A DNA stretch of 25,398 bases from Candidatus Dojkabacteria bacterium (GTDB taxonomy: Bacteria; Patescibacteriota; Dojkabacteria; SC72; JAFGCJ01), in contig JAQVGB010000006.1 in assembly GCA_028696915.1 (NCBI GenBank), positions 1 through 25,398 on the forward strand, in the 5' to 3' direction. Position numbers and translations under genes: made by a program. The notes under the pieces were generated by a model. That model did no database searches and had not been told where the DNA came from. It saw nothing but the letters and a program-made list of their open reading frames with translations. Each line of letters starts with the position of its first letter. Position 1 is the stretch's first letter. Positions 1 to 8,484 of this stretch are shown one piece after another.

Positions 1-165
1 AACTTGGACAACCGCTTTCCCGAATATATGTGTTTGCCTTAAACGCGCCAAACGTTGCCATCCGGGTGAGTAGGATCCGTAAGTATATCTTAGGAGGCAC
101 TGGACAGCCGGTGCTCTGAGATCAAAAAACACCCGCTTCGTACTAGAAACACTTTGAATATGCAC
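1..165 (-). CDS. possible partial open frame running off the window start
   Basis: Downstream of tRNA-Lys on the minus strand, a frame beginning with GTG at 165 stays open for 55 codons to the window edge. The translation includes VFFDLRAPAVQCLLRYTYG and ends near GKAVVQ. I recognise no family and see no Shine-Dalgarno site or clear promoter. An open frame of this length can occur by chance. No other coding signal is seen in 1-204, so this stretch is either the start of an unknown gene or non-coding spacer. Confidence 0.15.
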   Translation of the reverse strand, partial: MHIQSVSSTKRVFFDLRAPAVQCLLRYTYGSYSPGWQRLARLRQTHIFGKAVVQV

Positions 166-204
166 AGGTGATTGCAGTCCTCTCACATCATGAAAAAAGA
201 TATC

Positions 205-277
205 TGAGCGCGCAGGGAATCGAACCCTGAACCTAGCGGTTAAGAGCCGCTTGCTCTGCCAGTTGAGCTACGCGCCC
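205..277 (-). tRNA. tRNA-Lys (anticodon CTT)
   Basis: The minus strand folds as a complete cloverleaf of 73 nt. The acceptor stem GGGCGCG pairs with CGCGCTC (one G-U), the D arm contains AGCTCAACTGGCAGAGC, the anticodon stem AGCGG/CCGCT encloses the loop CTCTTAA with anticodon CTT, and the T arm contains the GTTCGATTC core. The discriminator base is A and the next bases are GAT, so CCA is not encoded and must be added by a nucleotidyltransferase. GATATC and a six-T run follow directly and may serve as the transcript end. A dedicated promoter lies upstream. Confidence 0.93.
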
Positions 278-346
278 ACATTTTTTCTACCAAACTCTCA
301 ATGAACGAACAGCCGCATTAATCGTCTTTCTGAGATTTGCGTGGTA

Positions 347-374
347 ATTATAGTCTGAAATGGCGATTATTCAA
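347..374 (-). promoter_or_regulatory. sigma70-type promoter for tRNA-Lys
   Basis: On the minus strand a perfect -10 TATAAT (352-347) is preceded, after 16 bp, by TTGAAT (374-369), which matches TTGACA at four of six positions. The -35 overlaps the stop codon of the upstream TPR gene. A start near 340 would give a precursor of about 60 nt before the tRNA, so the tRNA can be transcribed independently of the surface operon. Confidence 0.6.
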
Positions 375-2640
375 AGTCTTCCGGCACGTCATACTCGGCG
401 TCCGGCACGATTTCTTCCGCAGATGGGAACTCGATTCCAGAGCTATCCTCAGGAACGACTCCTTCGTCTTCCTCAGCCGAAGACTCCGTCCCGATCGTCA
501 TCAGAGCTTCCCGGATCTGCGTATACGCGGTGCTATCCCGCAAATCGTTTTGTTCAAGCACGTTCTGAATAAACTCGAGCTGTTTGCGGGCATCGTCGGT
601 CCGTCCCATTTTGTCCAACTGCATTGCAAGGTCGTAGCGTGCCGGCAGATACAGCGGCTGAAGATCCAACGCAGTCTTCAATTCTTCAAGCGCTTCATCG
701 TCGAGCCCGCCAAGGGACAGCACCACCCCCTTTTGATGGTATAACTGCGGCCGTACCGGGTCATACAGAAGCGCCTGATTGATCGCCGCAAGCAGTGCAT
801 CACCATACCCACCGCCCGTAAGCTTCACGAGTTCCTGATAGACGTATGCACGCGATTCCCAGTTTCGCACGTTTGTGGGGTTGAGCTCGGTTGCTTTTTC
901 GGCACTCCGGGTAGAGACAGACAGAAGGGTCGCCTGGATCGACTGATACGACTGGTCGTCGTTTTCATCTTGAGCCTTGCGTGTGTATTCTTTCAGCAGG
1001 TTTACCGCTATAACAGCATAGTCCGCATGGTAGCTATCACGATAGCCGATACCGGTGATCGCATTTCCGATGTGCTGAAGGGATTCAGTGAGATCCTGAA
1101 GCGCTTCGTCTTCCTGAGCCTGCGCGACCGCGATCCTCCCTTGCTGATATTCAACCTCAGCTCTGTAAAACCTCGTCAGCCACCAGCTTCCGGCGACAAA
1201 CAGGATCACCGAGGAGACCAGCATGATATACGGCAGGATATCGTGCTCTTCTACCGAAATGCGCTCACGGGAAAGTGAGAGAGAAAGCTTAAGCCGTTCT
1301 GCGGCACGGGGGTTTGACACCGCACGAACACCGACAACTACCGCAAGAAGGAACCACAGCAAAAACCACATGCTCACCGTAAAATACACAACGACCGCGC
1401 AGATCATCATAACGACCAGAGCGGCGCCGAGCGCATGCAGATAGGTTGCAAACGGATACTCGTGGTTTTCTTTGCCAACGGAAATGAGCCACCGGACAAC
1501 GGCAAAAAACAGAAGCATCCACGCAACCAGCCCTAATACACCGACATTGCCCATTATCTCAAGAAGCTGACTCGACGAGCGGCTGAACCGCACGTTCCAG
1601 TTTTCCGATGCATTGTACTCAGCAGGTCGGAAGCGGGTGAAATCGTTGGGGAACGTGTCGGGACCACTTCCCAGAAGTCCACGGACGGGCGACTGCGAAA
1701 GAGTCGATGCCGCGATCCGCCACGACACGTCATACTGAAGGGATGGCACGGTATATGCACCAGCCTCCTCACCTACAACCGCATTCGTGACGGCCGGCAC
1801 ATTTCTCAGCAGAAATCCTCCAGCAAGCGCAACGCCTACGATAATTATCCATCCCATCACCATTTTGCTCCACTTGCCGGAAAGAACAATCACATACACC
1901 AGCGCTCCGACAAGCACTGCCCACAGCACAATACCCGGCCACGACCAGAAATTGCCTGCGCTGACCGAAAAGCCCAGTGCGATACTAGACAACAGGACCG
2001 TTGCAATGAGCGCCTTGATCGGCTTCATGCCATGCGAGATCAAAAGACCCATCCCGAACACAAGGACTGTCAGAAGAAAAAATGGTAGAACATTCGGCGA
2101 CCCGACCGTCGTGAATGCTCTGACGGCCGTTGTTTCGAACTGGTCGATATGTTCGAATAGAAACACTCCGGAGAAATGAAGGACCGAAATCAGGCTTAAG
2201 AGCGCCGAGGACACGAGCACACACCATAATAGTCCTTCGATGATCTTCAGGGATGTAATAACCTGCCGCCCGATGAAGGTCATGGCAACCATGAACATCA
2301 AAATGATCACCCCTTCACTCAGCCGACCTGAGTATCCGAGCGCACTGGTAACGGCATCTATCGAAAAAATGAGCGATAACAGTGACACGCCAAGAACCCC
2401 AAAAATCCATCCATCAAACGATGTTTTCAGAAAACTGACCGTTCCGGTGAATGCAACGTTGATGAGCCACGAAACGACGACGACCAGCATCACACCGAGG
2501 AACAAGACGCTTTTGTTGAACTCATAAAATTCGACGGTATACGGAAGAAACAGGAGCGGGACAAGGAACACAAGCAGGAAAATTCCCCCCAGCGTTGTTC
2601 CCCGGGTCAGGGCAACAATCCGAGAACGCGCTGATTCCAT
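367..2640 (-). CDS. O-antigen-ligase-like (Wzy_C) membrane protein with C-terminal TPR
   Basis: This 757-aa protein is probably an inner-membrane glycan ligase or polymerase. The first 450 or so residues are a run of hydrophobic helices. They include a Wzy_C-type periplasmic loop with SWRIAASTLSQSPVRGLLGSG followed by a TF...RFRP segment, and a later helix start SSQLLEIMGNVGVLGLVAW, both typical of the O-antigen ligase/polymerase family. After a final helix, a soluble helical region carries TPR-like repeats (for example ALLAAINQALLYDP and ALEELKTALDLQPLYLPARY), then a very acidic tail. I chose ATG at 2640; a TTG six codons upstream (2658) is open but neither start has a good ribosome site. 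It lies 33 bp after the FN3 protein stop and is probably co-transcribed. It would act on the lipid-linked product of the sugar and glycosyl transferases at 5402-8318. The acceptor could be a surface polymer or protein; the sequence does not say which. Confidence 0.8.
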   Translation of the reverse strand: MESARSRIVALTRGTTLGGIFLLVFLVPLLFLPYTVEFYEFNKSVLFLGVMLVVVVSWLINVAFTGTVSFLKTSFDGWIFGVLGVSLLSLIFSIDAVTSALGYSGRLSEGVIILMFMVAMTFIGRQVITSLKIIEGLLWCVLVSSALLSLISVLHFSGVFLFEHIDQFETTAVRAFTTVGSPNVLPFFLLTVLVFGMGLLISHGMKPIKALIATVLLSSIALGFSVSAGNFWSWPGIVLWAVLVGALVYVIVLSGKWSKMVMGWIIIVGVALAGGFLLRNVPAVTNAVVGEEAGAYTVPSLQYDVSWRIAASTLSQSPVRGLLGSGPDTFPNDFTRFRPAEYNASENWNVRFSRSSSQLLEIMGNVGVLGLVAWMLLFFAVVRWLISVGKENHEYPFATYLHALGAALVVMMICAVVVYFTVSMWFLLWFLLAVVVGVRAVSNPRAAERLKLSLSLSRERISVEEHDILPYIMLVSSVILFVAGSWWLTRFYRAEVEYQQGRIAVAQAQEDEALQDLTESLQHIGNAITGIGYRDSYHADYAVIAVNLLKEYTRKAQDENDDQSYQSIQATLLSVSTRSAEKATELNPTNVRNWESRAYVYQELVKLTGGGYGDALLAAINQALLYDPVRPQLYHQKGVVLSLGGLDDEALEELKTALDLQPLYLPARYDLAMQLDKMGRTDDARKQLEFIQNVLEQNDLRDSTAYTQIREALMTIGTESSAEEDEGVVPEDSSGIEFPSAEEIVPDAEYDVPEDFE

Positions 2641-2673
2641 AGAGAAATTGTAGATCAAGTAATATCCCGGGTA

Positions 2674-4788
2674 TTATCGGGCAGAACGTACCTGCCGCAG
2701 GACGATCTGATCGGTGATTATTATAGCACCCTTGGACGATCGACCTACCGGATATCCGTCCCCCCTGTCCGCAATCCACCCGCCCCGTCTTGGCTTAATG
2801 ACATATTCACCCCCTTCAACGACAAACCGATACCTGCCCAGCTCGTCGGTAACCCGCTCGTCAATGATCCGTCCATATTTCGTATCATAAAGACCGATCG
2901 GGATTCCTGCAACCGGTTTGCCCTGCTCGTCAACGACTCGACCCCAGCGCTCCCGTGATCTCATCCGGGAATAGATGTGCCAGACGAGAAGGGCAGTGTT
3001 GACGACCGCAAGGATGCTATACAACGGGAGGTTCAACACGATAAAGCACACGGCGCTGAAAACGGCACCCGCCCCAAGAAGAACGGGATTGATCACGATC
3101 AGGACCGATCCCATAAGGTTCATCAGCGTCACAGAAAGCCTCCTTGACAGCTTCATCTCCTCAGGGTCAAGAGGAACGTTAAGGTTGATCTGCTCGTTAT
3201 CGTCACGGACACTGTATACACCTCCATGGTAGATGTTTAAGCGGATACCGTCGACAGTCCCAATAATGACGCGACTTGGAAACAGATATCCTCTTCGCTG
3301 GACCGATAACGTATAGTCACCGCGGGAGACGTTGAAGCTGAAAATTCCCCGGTTGTCGGTCACAACCGTCTGGACAAGCCGCCTGTTCTCATACAGCCGC
3401 ACCACTGCCCGAGTGATCGGCTCTTTCGTCAGCGAATCGTACACGATTCCCCATGGCTGGCGTTTCGAGAGAAGGCCCAGGAGAACCCCTATCCCTGCAA
3501 TCAGCTCCGAAAGGAGTACCGGTAGATCAGCAAGTGAGATCTTAAGCGCGGTGAGGACCGTCACAACGGTCGAAACGACCGGAACAGTCACAAGTACCGT
3601 TTCGAATCGTTTCCCCTGTTCCCGGTACAGCGTTTCAATTGCCTGCGTAGTCTCGTCCCACACATACTGTGAAAAATCGATCAGCTGTTCTCCGAATGAG
3701 GGCGGTTGTGGGGGCGTAGGACCAACCGGCTCGTCGGGTTCATCAGGCTCAAGATCCTCCGCGACCCGTATGCACAACTCGGCTTCCGCTCCCGGCTCCC
3801 TGTTCCCCACATTATCCGCCGCATTTGTATAAAAGCAAAATTCACCGTTCCACAAAAATGGGTTTCCACCGACAATTTCCTCGAATAGAACCGTCAGCTC
3901 ATCCTCGACCACCTGAGCAACAGAAACCCACTCCCCGGAATTCCTCCGGGCGAACACTTCCACAAATGAAACACCGCTCACACTATCCTGTGCGCTAATG
4001 GAGAGGTGGAACCCGTCATCTATCTGCTCGGCCGATTCCACAACCGCGATCGGTGGACTGGCATCCTGGATACTGTACACGACGTTTGACCATTCCCCAA
4101 TGAGACCGTACTTGTTTCTCGCTCTGACACGATAGTAATACAGAACTCCATCCTCCAGACCTCCAAACTCATGGGTGATCGAACCGATCCAACCGGTGCT
4201 CACGACTCCCTGCGTGAACGCCACGTCACGCGATCTGACCAGCTCGAACTGATACAGCTGAGTATTACCGCTCCACGAAAGCGTGTTCGATGTGCCCCGC
4301 GTGAACTGCGGTTCAGCCTGCATGACCGGAACGTAGACCGGTTCGAAAAGAACGACATCGTAGTCGGCTATCGGAATTTCGTGATCATACGACGTTACCA
4401 CCGCACGCACCGTCACAAGGCCGGCAGACATACTCATGACAGACCCGAATGCCTGTCCGTCAGCGTTCGTGGGAAGTCCCGGCTGTTGTATCACTACTCC
4501 GTCAGGTCCCTCACATTCCAGCCGTATCGACAAGCCCTCAAGCGGGATCCCACCCTCTCCATATACGGTCACCGTCACCAGGGCAGTGCCTCCTACCGGA
4601 AGGATCGATGGATTCACGACCACGGTTGATGTCTGCACGATCGCCTCTTCACGTGGGCCGTTGAGCACAACGGATGCCCCGATTTCCATCTCGTGAGACT
4701 GCGAAAAAACAGCTCCCGCTCCAAAGCCCGTCAAACCGCCAGCCGCAAGCAGTACCGCTACAGTAATAATTTTACCCAGAGGATTCAT
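2674..4788 (-). CDS. membrane-anchored surface protein with FN3 and two carboxypeptidase-regulatory-like domains
   Basis: The predicted product is 704 aa and probably exported. Residues 1-30 are a signal peptide or anchor (MNPLGKIITVAVLLAAGG). Residues 50-150 resemble a bacterial Ig-like domain. Residues 158-242 are an FN3-like module (EPQFT...YYYRVRARNKYG...SIQD), followed by a second beta domain (250-340) and an Asp/Glu/Pro hinge (345-365). Two hydrophobic spans (about 398-440) precede a carboxypeptidase-regulatory-like domain (WGIVYDSLTKEPITRAVVRL, 446-500). Two more hydrophobic spans (553-605) precede a second one (WGRVVDEQGKPVAGIPIGL, 614-670). The frame is open further upstream to 5067, but that part overlaps recO in another frame, so I start at ATG 4788, 22 bp after the recO stop. 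There is no catalytic motif; a structural or adhesive envelope role is inferred. The FN3 module recurs in the M23 protein at 20554. Confidence 0.75.
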   Translation of the reverse strand: MNPLGKIITVAVLLAAGGLTGFGAGAVFSQSHEMEIGASVVLNGPREEAIVQTSTVVVNPSILPVGGTALVTVTVYGEGGIPLEGLSIRLECEGPDGVVIQQPGLPTNADGQAFGSVMSMSAGLVTVRAVVTSYDHEIPIADYDVVLFEPVYVPVMQAEPQFTRGTSNTLSWSGNTQLYQFELVRSRDVAFTQGVVSTGWIGSITHEFGGLEDGVLYYYRVRARNKYGLIGEWSNVVYSIQDASPPIAVVESAEQIDDGFHLSISAQDSVSGVSFVEVFARRNSGEWVSVAQVVEDELTVLFEEIVGGNPFLWNGEFCFYTNAADNVGNREPGAEAELCIRVAEDLEPDEPDEPVGPTPPQPPSFGEQLIDFSQYVWDETTQAIETLYREQGKRFETVLVTVPVVSTVVTVLTALKISLADLPVLLSELIAGIGVLLGLLSKRQPWGIVYDSLTKEPITRAVVRLYENRRLVQTVVTDNRGIFSFNVSRGDYTLSVQRRGYLFPSRVIIGTVDGIRLNIYHGGVYSVRDDNEQINLNVPLDPEEMKLSRRLSVTLMNLMGSVLIVINPVLLGAGAVFSAVCFIVLNLPLYSILAVVNTALLVWHIYSRMRSRERWGRVVDEQGKPVAGIPIGLYDTKYGRIIDERVTDELGRYRFVVEGGEYVIKPRRGGWIADRGDGYPVGRSSKGAIIITDQIVLRQVRSAR

Positions 4789-4810
4789 CTTTTTCAGTAT
4801 AGGACAGGCC

Positions 4811-5332
4811 TTACAACGTGTCCAGAATTCTATCCACCTGTCGCTTGAGCTTCCCCAGCGCCTTCGCATCATCCCCCGAAAGAGCAAGCGCCTGTTCCCG
4901 CGAAACGAACCCGAGATGAAACAGTGTTTTGACGACAAAAAGGATCGTCCTGTGGCGGGTGATCTGTCCTTTGACAAACGAGCCCCACAGGTCGTACAAC
5001 TCCGGCTCCGGCACATCCCGGGCAATGAACTTTGAAACGACCATCCCGGCAAAACTTGCCATTTCAAATTCCTCGGTCTTCATGCCTTCGGTATCGAGAG
5101 AAAACCGGCTTTCCGCCTCGATGAGCACATCACGTGTTTTCCCTTCTGCATAGCTGATAGCGCACATATTGAATGTCCTGAGATGCCCACGCTTCCTGCT
5201 CGTCATCCGGCGCACGCCCTTTGCAACGACCTCGAACAGTCCCCGTTTCTTCCCAAACAGAATATAGATCCGGTCGTACTCACCGACATCACGGTATCCC
5301 ATCACCGCGACCGTATCTCGGAAAACCGCCAT
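4811..5332 (-). CDS. recO: DNA repair protein RecO (short form)
   Basis: This 173-aa protein matches the RecO recombination mediator, which helps load RecA onto gapped DNA together with RecR. The N-terminal OB-fold signature is clear: VMGYRDVGEYDRIYILFG, then KRGLFEVVAKGVRRMTSRKRG and LRTFN. A helical C-terminal part follows (FVVKTLFHLGFVSREQALAL). Classical RecO is about 240-255 aa, so the C-terminal domain is shortened, and no zinc-finger cysteines are present. The gene starts at ATG 5332, 69 bp after the sugar transferase stop, and is followed after 22 bp by the surface protein. Its position inside a glycan block probably reflects operon packing, not function. Confidence 0.85.
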   Translation of the reverse strand: MAVFRDTVAVMGYRDVGEYDRIYILFGKKRGLFEVVAKGVRRMTSRKRGHLRTFNMCAISYAEGKTRDVLIEAESRFSLDTEGMKTEEFEMASFAGMVVSKFIARDVPEPELYDLWGSFVKGQITRHRTILFVVKTLFHLGFVSREQALALSGDDAKALGKLKRQVDRILDTL

Positions 5333-5401
5333 TTTTCTGTCCGTTAATCAAGTTAGCATCTCAGTCAGATCATCCGTGCTTCGGTACCATAACCTCATCA
5401 G

Positions 5402-6052
5402 CTACCACGCTCCCCGCCGCGACAGTACCACCCACGGCGTTCTCAGTAAAATTTTCACATCATCAACAAACGTCCGTCCGTTCGCATACGAAGCATCCAT
5501 GGTCAAGCGCTTTTGCATAGGAATTTCATTTCTTCCCGATACCTGCCATACTCCGGTCATACCCGGCCGCACGCTCAGCATTTCCGCAACAAGCTGGGAT
5601 CCGTGCGTAACGTTCCGCTGTATATCGGTCAGCTCCTCCGGGAAATACGGACGCGGACCAACAAGGCTCATCTCTCCCCGAATAACATTGACTAACTGCG
5701 GTAGTTCGTCCAAGTCCCACATTCTAAGAAATTTTCCGACACGTGTAATCCTGACATCCTCGGAAAGTGAAAGCTTGCCATTCTGCTTCTGACGATTATA
5801 CAACTGCCGATAGTGGGGATTCTCACGAAGATTGCGGTGTGCACCGGGGACCATCGTCCGGAATTTGTACATATGAAAGAGCCTGCCACCGCTCCCCACC
5901 CGTAGCTGTCCTTCAGCAAAAACCCCACCACCGCTTCCGTCCAGAAGGACCGCAATGGCTGAAAAGATAAGCACCGGAACGCACAGGACGAGCAGGAAAA
6001 CCGCCGTACAGAGGTCAAAAGACCTCCTTGTCACATCGCTCAGACTCTTCAT
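5402..6052 (-). CDS. polyprenyl-phosphate sugar-1-phosphate transferase (WbaP/PglC-type)
   Basis: This 216-aa protein belongs to the bacterial sugar transferase family, which moves a sugar-1-phosphate from a nucleotide sugar onto undecaprenyl phosphate and so starts lipid-linked glycan synthesis. One hydrophobic membrane segment (residues 13-37) is followed by the conserved core: YKFRTM (62-67), RITRVGKFLRMWDLDELPQL (101-120) with the catalytic Asp115-Glu116 pair, and GEMSLVGPRP (126-135). The length fits the minimal monotopic PglC-like form without the extra N-terminal helices of WcaJ/WbaP. Its ATG overlaps the stop of the upstream glycosyltransferase (ATGA at 6052-6049), indicating translational coupling. 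The sugar specificity cannot be read from the sequence. Confidence 0.9.
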   Translation of the reverse strand: MKSLSDVTRRSFDLCTAVFLLVLCVPVLIFSAIAVLLDGSGGGVFAEGQLRVGSGGRLFHMYKFRTMVPGAHRNLRENPHYRQLYNRQKQNGKLSLSEDVRITRVGKFLRMWDLDELPQLVNVIRGEMSLVGPRPYFPEELTDIQRNVTHGSQLVAEMLSVRPGMTGVWQVSGRNEIPMQKRLTMDASYANGRTFVDDVKILLRTPWVVLSRRGAW

Positions 6053-7185
6053 AAATTCGCTTCGATCAACGACAATATCCTCTTTTTGAATACATCCGTA
6101 CTGAAAAATTTCGCACGGTCCCGACAGGCTTCCATTGAAAAAGTCGACAGGTTAAATTCTGCAACGGAGCGGTCAAGCAGTTCCTGCGAGAACGAATCGA
6201 TGAGTATTCCGGTCACTGAGTGCTCAACAATCTCTGCCGCACCACCCATATTGAACGCAATGACCGGCGTACCAGCCGCAAGCGCCTCCACCATCACAAG
6301 TCCGAAATCCTCATCAGGTCCCGGGAAAATAAATCCTTTCGCCTGAGCGATCCGTTTCCTCAGCTCTCCACCGCTCAGCCAACCGAGAAACGTCACATAC
6401 TTCTCCGCATGAAGCTCCGATACAAGATCTTTAAGGTAGAGCTCGTGAGAACCGGTACCGACGATGATAAGTTTTTGCTTCGCCTTAAAAACTGACCGGA
6501 TCGCCATGTCGATACACTTGTACTTTTCCAAGCGGCCAAAATAGATGAAATAGTCTTCTTTCGGAACAGAAAGCTTGAGCAGGGCATCAATGTCTGCAGG
6601 CGGGTAGAGCACCTCGCAGTCCCGCCGATAGAATTTCCGGATCCTGCGGGCGATATTTTTTGAATTTGCAGCCAGCACATCGGGCCGGACAGATGTCTGC
6701 CGGTCCCAAATCCTCCAGTAATGCTCGAGCGGAGGGAGAATAACTGAACGGTACAGCCATCCAAGCCGGTCATGACGGGATGTCCGATACCCCCACAAAA
6801 ACCGTGGCACGGTTTGCACATAGCTGATATGCAGGCATTCCGGCGGCGTAATCACCGCTTTCGAGTATCCTGCGTAGGTACTGCTGATAACCAGATCGTA
6901 ACTACTCAAATCGAGTCGCTCGACTGCTAGTGGATAGAACAATTTGTACTGCTGTTCGAGCGCATTTTTTCCCGGAAGGCGGTCGACAAACGAGGTGCGA
7001 ATATCCCACCCGTCAAGCGGCGGCGTGAAGCGCTCCGGATTGTAGACCGTCGTGTAGACCGGAGCATTCGGCCACATCTCGTGAAGGACACGAAGGACTT
7101 TCTGCGCACCTCCATCGGTGGTCAGAAAGTCATCGACTAACGCTACATTTAGTTTTTCAAAGTTTCGTTTGTTCGTTTGTTTCAT
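6049..7185 (-). CDS. GT4-family glycosyltransferase
   Basis: This 378-aa protein has the layout of a GT-B fold GT4 enzyme. The N-terminal acceptor domain begins NVALVDDFLTTDGGAQKVL. The C-terminal nucleotide-sugar domain contains YFIYFGRLEKYKCIDMAI, IIVGTGSH and the EX7E motif in DEDFGLVMVE (Glu292, Glu300), followed by ALAAGTPVIAFNMGG. It would add a sugar to the lipid-linked intermediate made by the sugar transferase immediately downstream. ATG 7185 lies only 5 bp after the stop of the preceding paralogue (7191-8318), with which it shares the same domain order and many motifs. Donor and acceptor are unknown. Confidence 0.88.
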   Translation of the reverse strand: MKQTNKRNFEKLNVALVDDFLTTDGGAQKVLRVLHEMWPNAPVYTTVYNPERFTPPLDGWDIRTSFVDRLPGKNALEQQYKLFYPLAVERLDLSSYDLVISSTYAGYSKAVITPPECLHISYVQTVPRFLWGYRTSRHDRLGWLYRSVILPPLEHYWRIWDRQTSVRPDVLAANSKNIARRIRKFYRRDCEVLYPPADIDALLKLSVPKEDYFIYFGRLEKYKCIDMAIRSVFKAKQKLIIVGTGSHELYLKDLVSELHAEKYVTFLGWLSGGELRKRIAQAKGFIFPGPDEDFGLVMVEALAAGTPVIAFNMGGAAEIVEHSVTGILIDSFSQELLDRSVAEFNLSTFSMEACRDRAKFFSTDVFKKRILSLIEANL

Positions 7186-7190
7186 ACCGA

Positions 7191-8318
7191 TTATTTCATG
7201 AAATCAAAGTCCGGCCGGTCTTTCACACGTGTGAAAACAGTCTCCACAACCCCACGGATACCGCTCTTAAACGATTGCCCGGAGAATTCTTTCGCGCGCT
7301 TGCGAATTTTCTCCGTACGCCACGTGATAGATTCGGCACGCAGTATCGCATCAGCCATCGACCGGGCAGACTGTTCCGCAAAGAGCACACCGGTCTGTCC
7401 GTCGGCAACCGTTTCGGGAACGCCGCCGTCATTAAACGCGATAACCGGCGCGCCACACGCCATTGCCTCGACCGGGGTCAGTCCGAAATCCTCCACACCC
7501 GGAGAAAGAAATCCTCTGCATGATCGGTAGAAATCCCGCACTGCGCTATCGGGGAGCCGCCCCTTGAATTCGACATCGGCGCCTGTGTGTTCTGCAAGCG
7601 ATGAGAGCTCACCTCGCTGGGGGCCTTCGCCGATTATGATCAGCCGCCGCTGTGCCAGACGGCATGCCTCGATTGCGATATCAATCCGTTTGTATTGATA
7701 GAGCCTCGACACAACCAGATAGAAATTTCCCCGTTTCTGCGAGTGATCAGCGGTCCAGTATGTCGTATCAATACCCGGGTACACAAGATGAGCATCACGC
7801 CTGTACACTTTTTTGATCCGCTTCTGCACATAACGGGAGATCGCGACCATTTTGTCGGGACGAAGAGATGCCTCTATATCCCACATCCTGAGATAGGAGT
7901 TTACAAGCGGACGGATGAACGGAAGACCGCGACCGACCGGTGCGTCGCTATCCCACTGGTTACGGGGAGGAGTCAGGATAATCGCGATATGCGGTACGTC
8001 ATCGCGCGTTATGACACCTTTCGCGCATCCAGCGGAAAGACTGATAACAACATCGTAGTCGGAAAATGAAAACTGCTCGAAGGCGATCGGCGACGGCAGG
8101 ACATAGTGATTTCTCCAGAAATTCCGTAACGGAAGCTTCTGAATAAATGTTGTGCGGACCCGTGACGGGTCAAGCCACGGGAACCGGGATGGCTCGAACA
8201 GCGACGTGAAAATATCTGCTTTTGGAAAAATATCCAGCAAATCCTTCAGAACTCTCGATGCTCCACCGGGGACAGTAAGCACATCAGTTACCAGGGCAAC
8301 GCTGGGTTGATCACTCAC
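7191..8318 (-). CDS. GT4-family glycosyltransferase (first gene of glycan operon)
   Basis: This 375-aa GT4 enzyme is related to its downstream neighbour: both begin with an (A)LVxDxLTxxGGAxxVL stretch and carry VRPD followed by AxS or AnS in mid-protein. The donor domain has FYLVVSRLYQYKRIDIAIEA, IIIGEGPQ and the EX7E motif VEDFGLTPVE (Glu276, Glu284), then AMACGAPVIAFNDGG. The frame is open to 8450, but that extension is unlike any GT4 N-terminus and crosses the divergent promoter region, so I use GTG 8318 (VSDQPSVALVTDV). A GATAAT hexamer at 8343-8338 could be its -10 box, giving a leader of about 12 nt without a Shine-Dalgarno site. It likely heads the operon through 5402. Confidence 0.86.
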   Translation of the reverse strand: MSDQPSVALVTDVLTVPGGASRVLKDLLDIFPKADIFTSLFEPSRFPWLDPSRVRTTFIQKLPLRNFWRNHYVLPSPIAFEQFSFSDYDVVISLSAGCAKGVITRDDVPHIAIILTPPRNQWDSDAPVGRGLPFIRPLVNSYLRMWDIEASLRPDKMVAISRYVQKRIKKVYRRDAHLVYPGIDTTYWTADHSQKRGNFYLVVSRLYQYKRIDIAIEACRLAQRRLIIIGEGPQRGELSSLAEHTGADVEFKGRLPDSAVRDFYRSCRGFLSPGVEDFGLTPVEAMACGAPVIAFNDGGVPETVADGQTGVLFAEQSARSMADAILRAESITWRTEKIRKRAKEFSGQSFKSGIRGVVETVFTRVKDRPDFDFMK

Positions 8319-8484
8319 GTGAATTTCAAAAAAGCAGATTATCAATACGTACCTGCATTCTATCACAGGGACGGTGTATGCGCATGGGATTGAAATCCTG
8401 TACTGACCGCTTATATGCACCGACGCTCTCCGACCGGGCTGAGCTTTCATATCACAATCCTAGCCAACAGCATGACCCATGCAC

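Noticed and set aside
3332..3832. 166-codon plus-strand open frame rich in Ser, Arg and Thr
   Set aside because: It is antisense to the FN3 surface protein, and the composition is typical of an antisense shadow.
4789..5067. N-terminal extension of the FN3 surface protein
   Set aside because: The extension overlaps recO in another frame, and the true signal peptide starts at ATG 4788.
8319..8450. N-terminal extension of the first glycosyltransferase
   Set aside because: The extra residues are not GT4-like and would read through the divergent promoter region. GTG 8318 aligns with the start of the paralogue.
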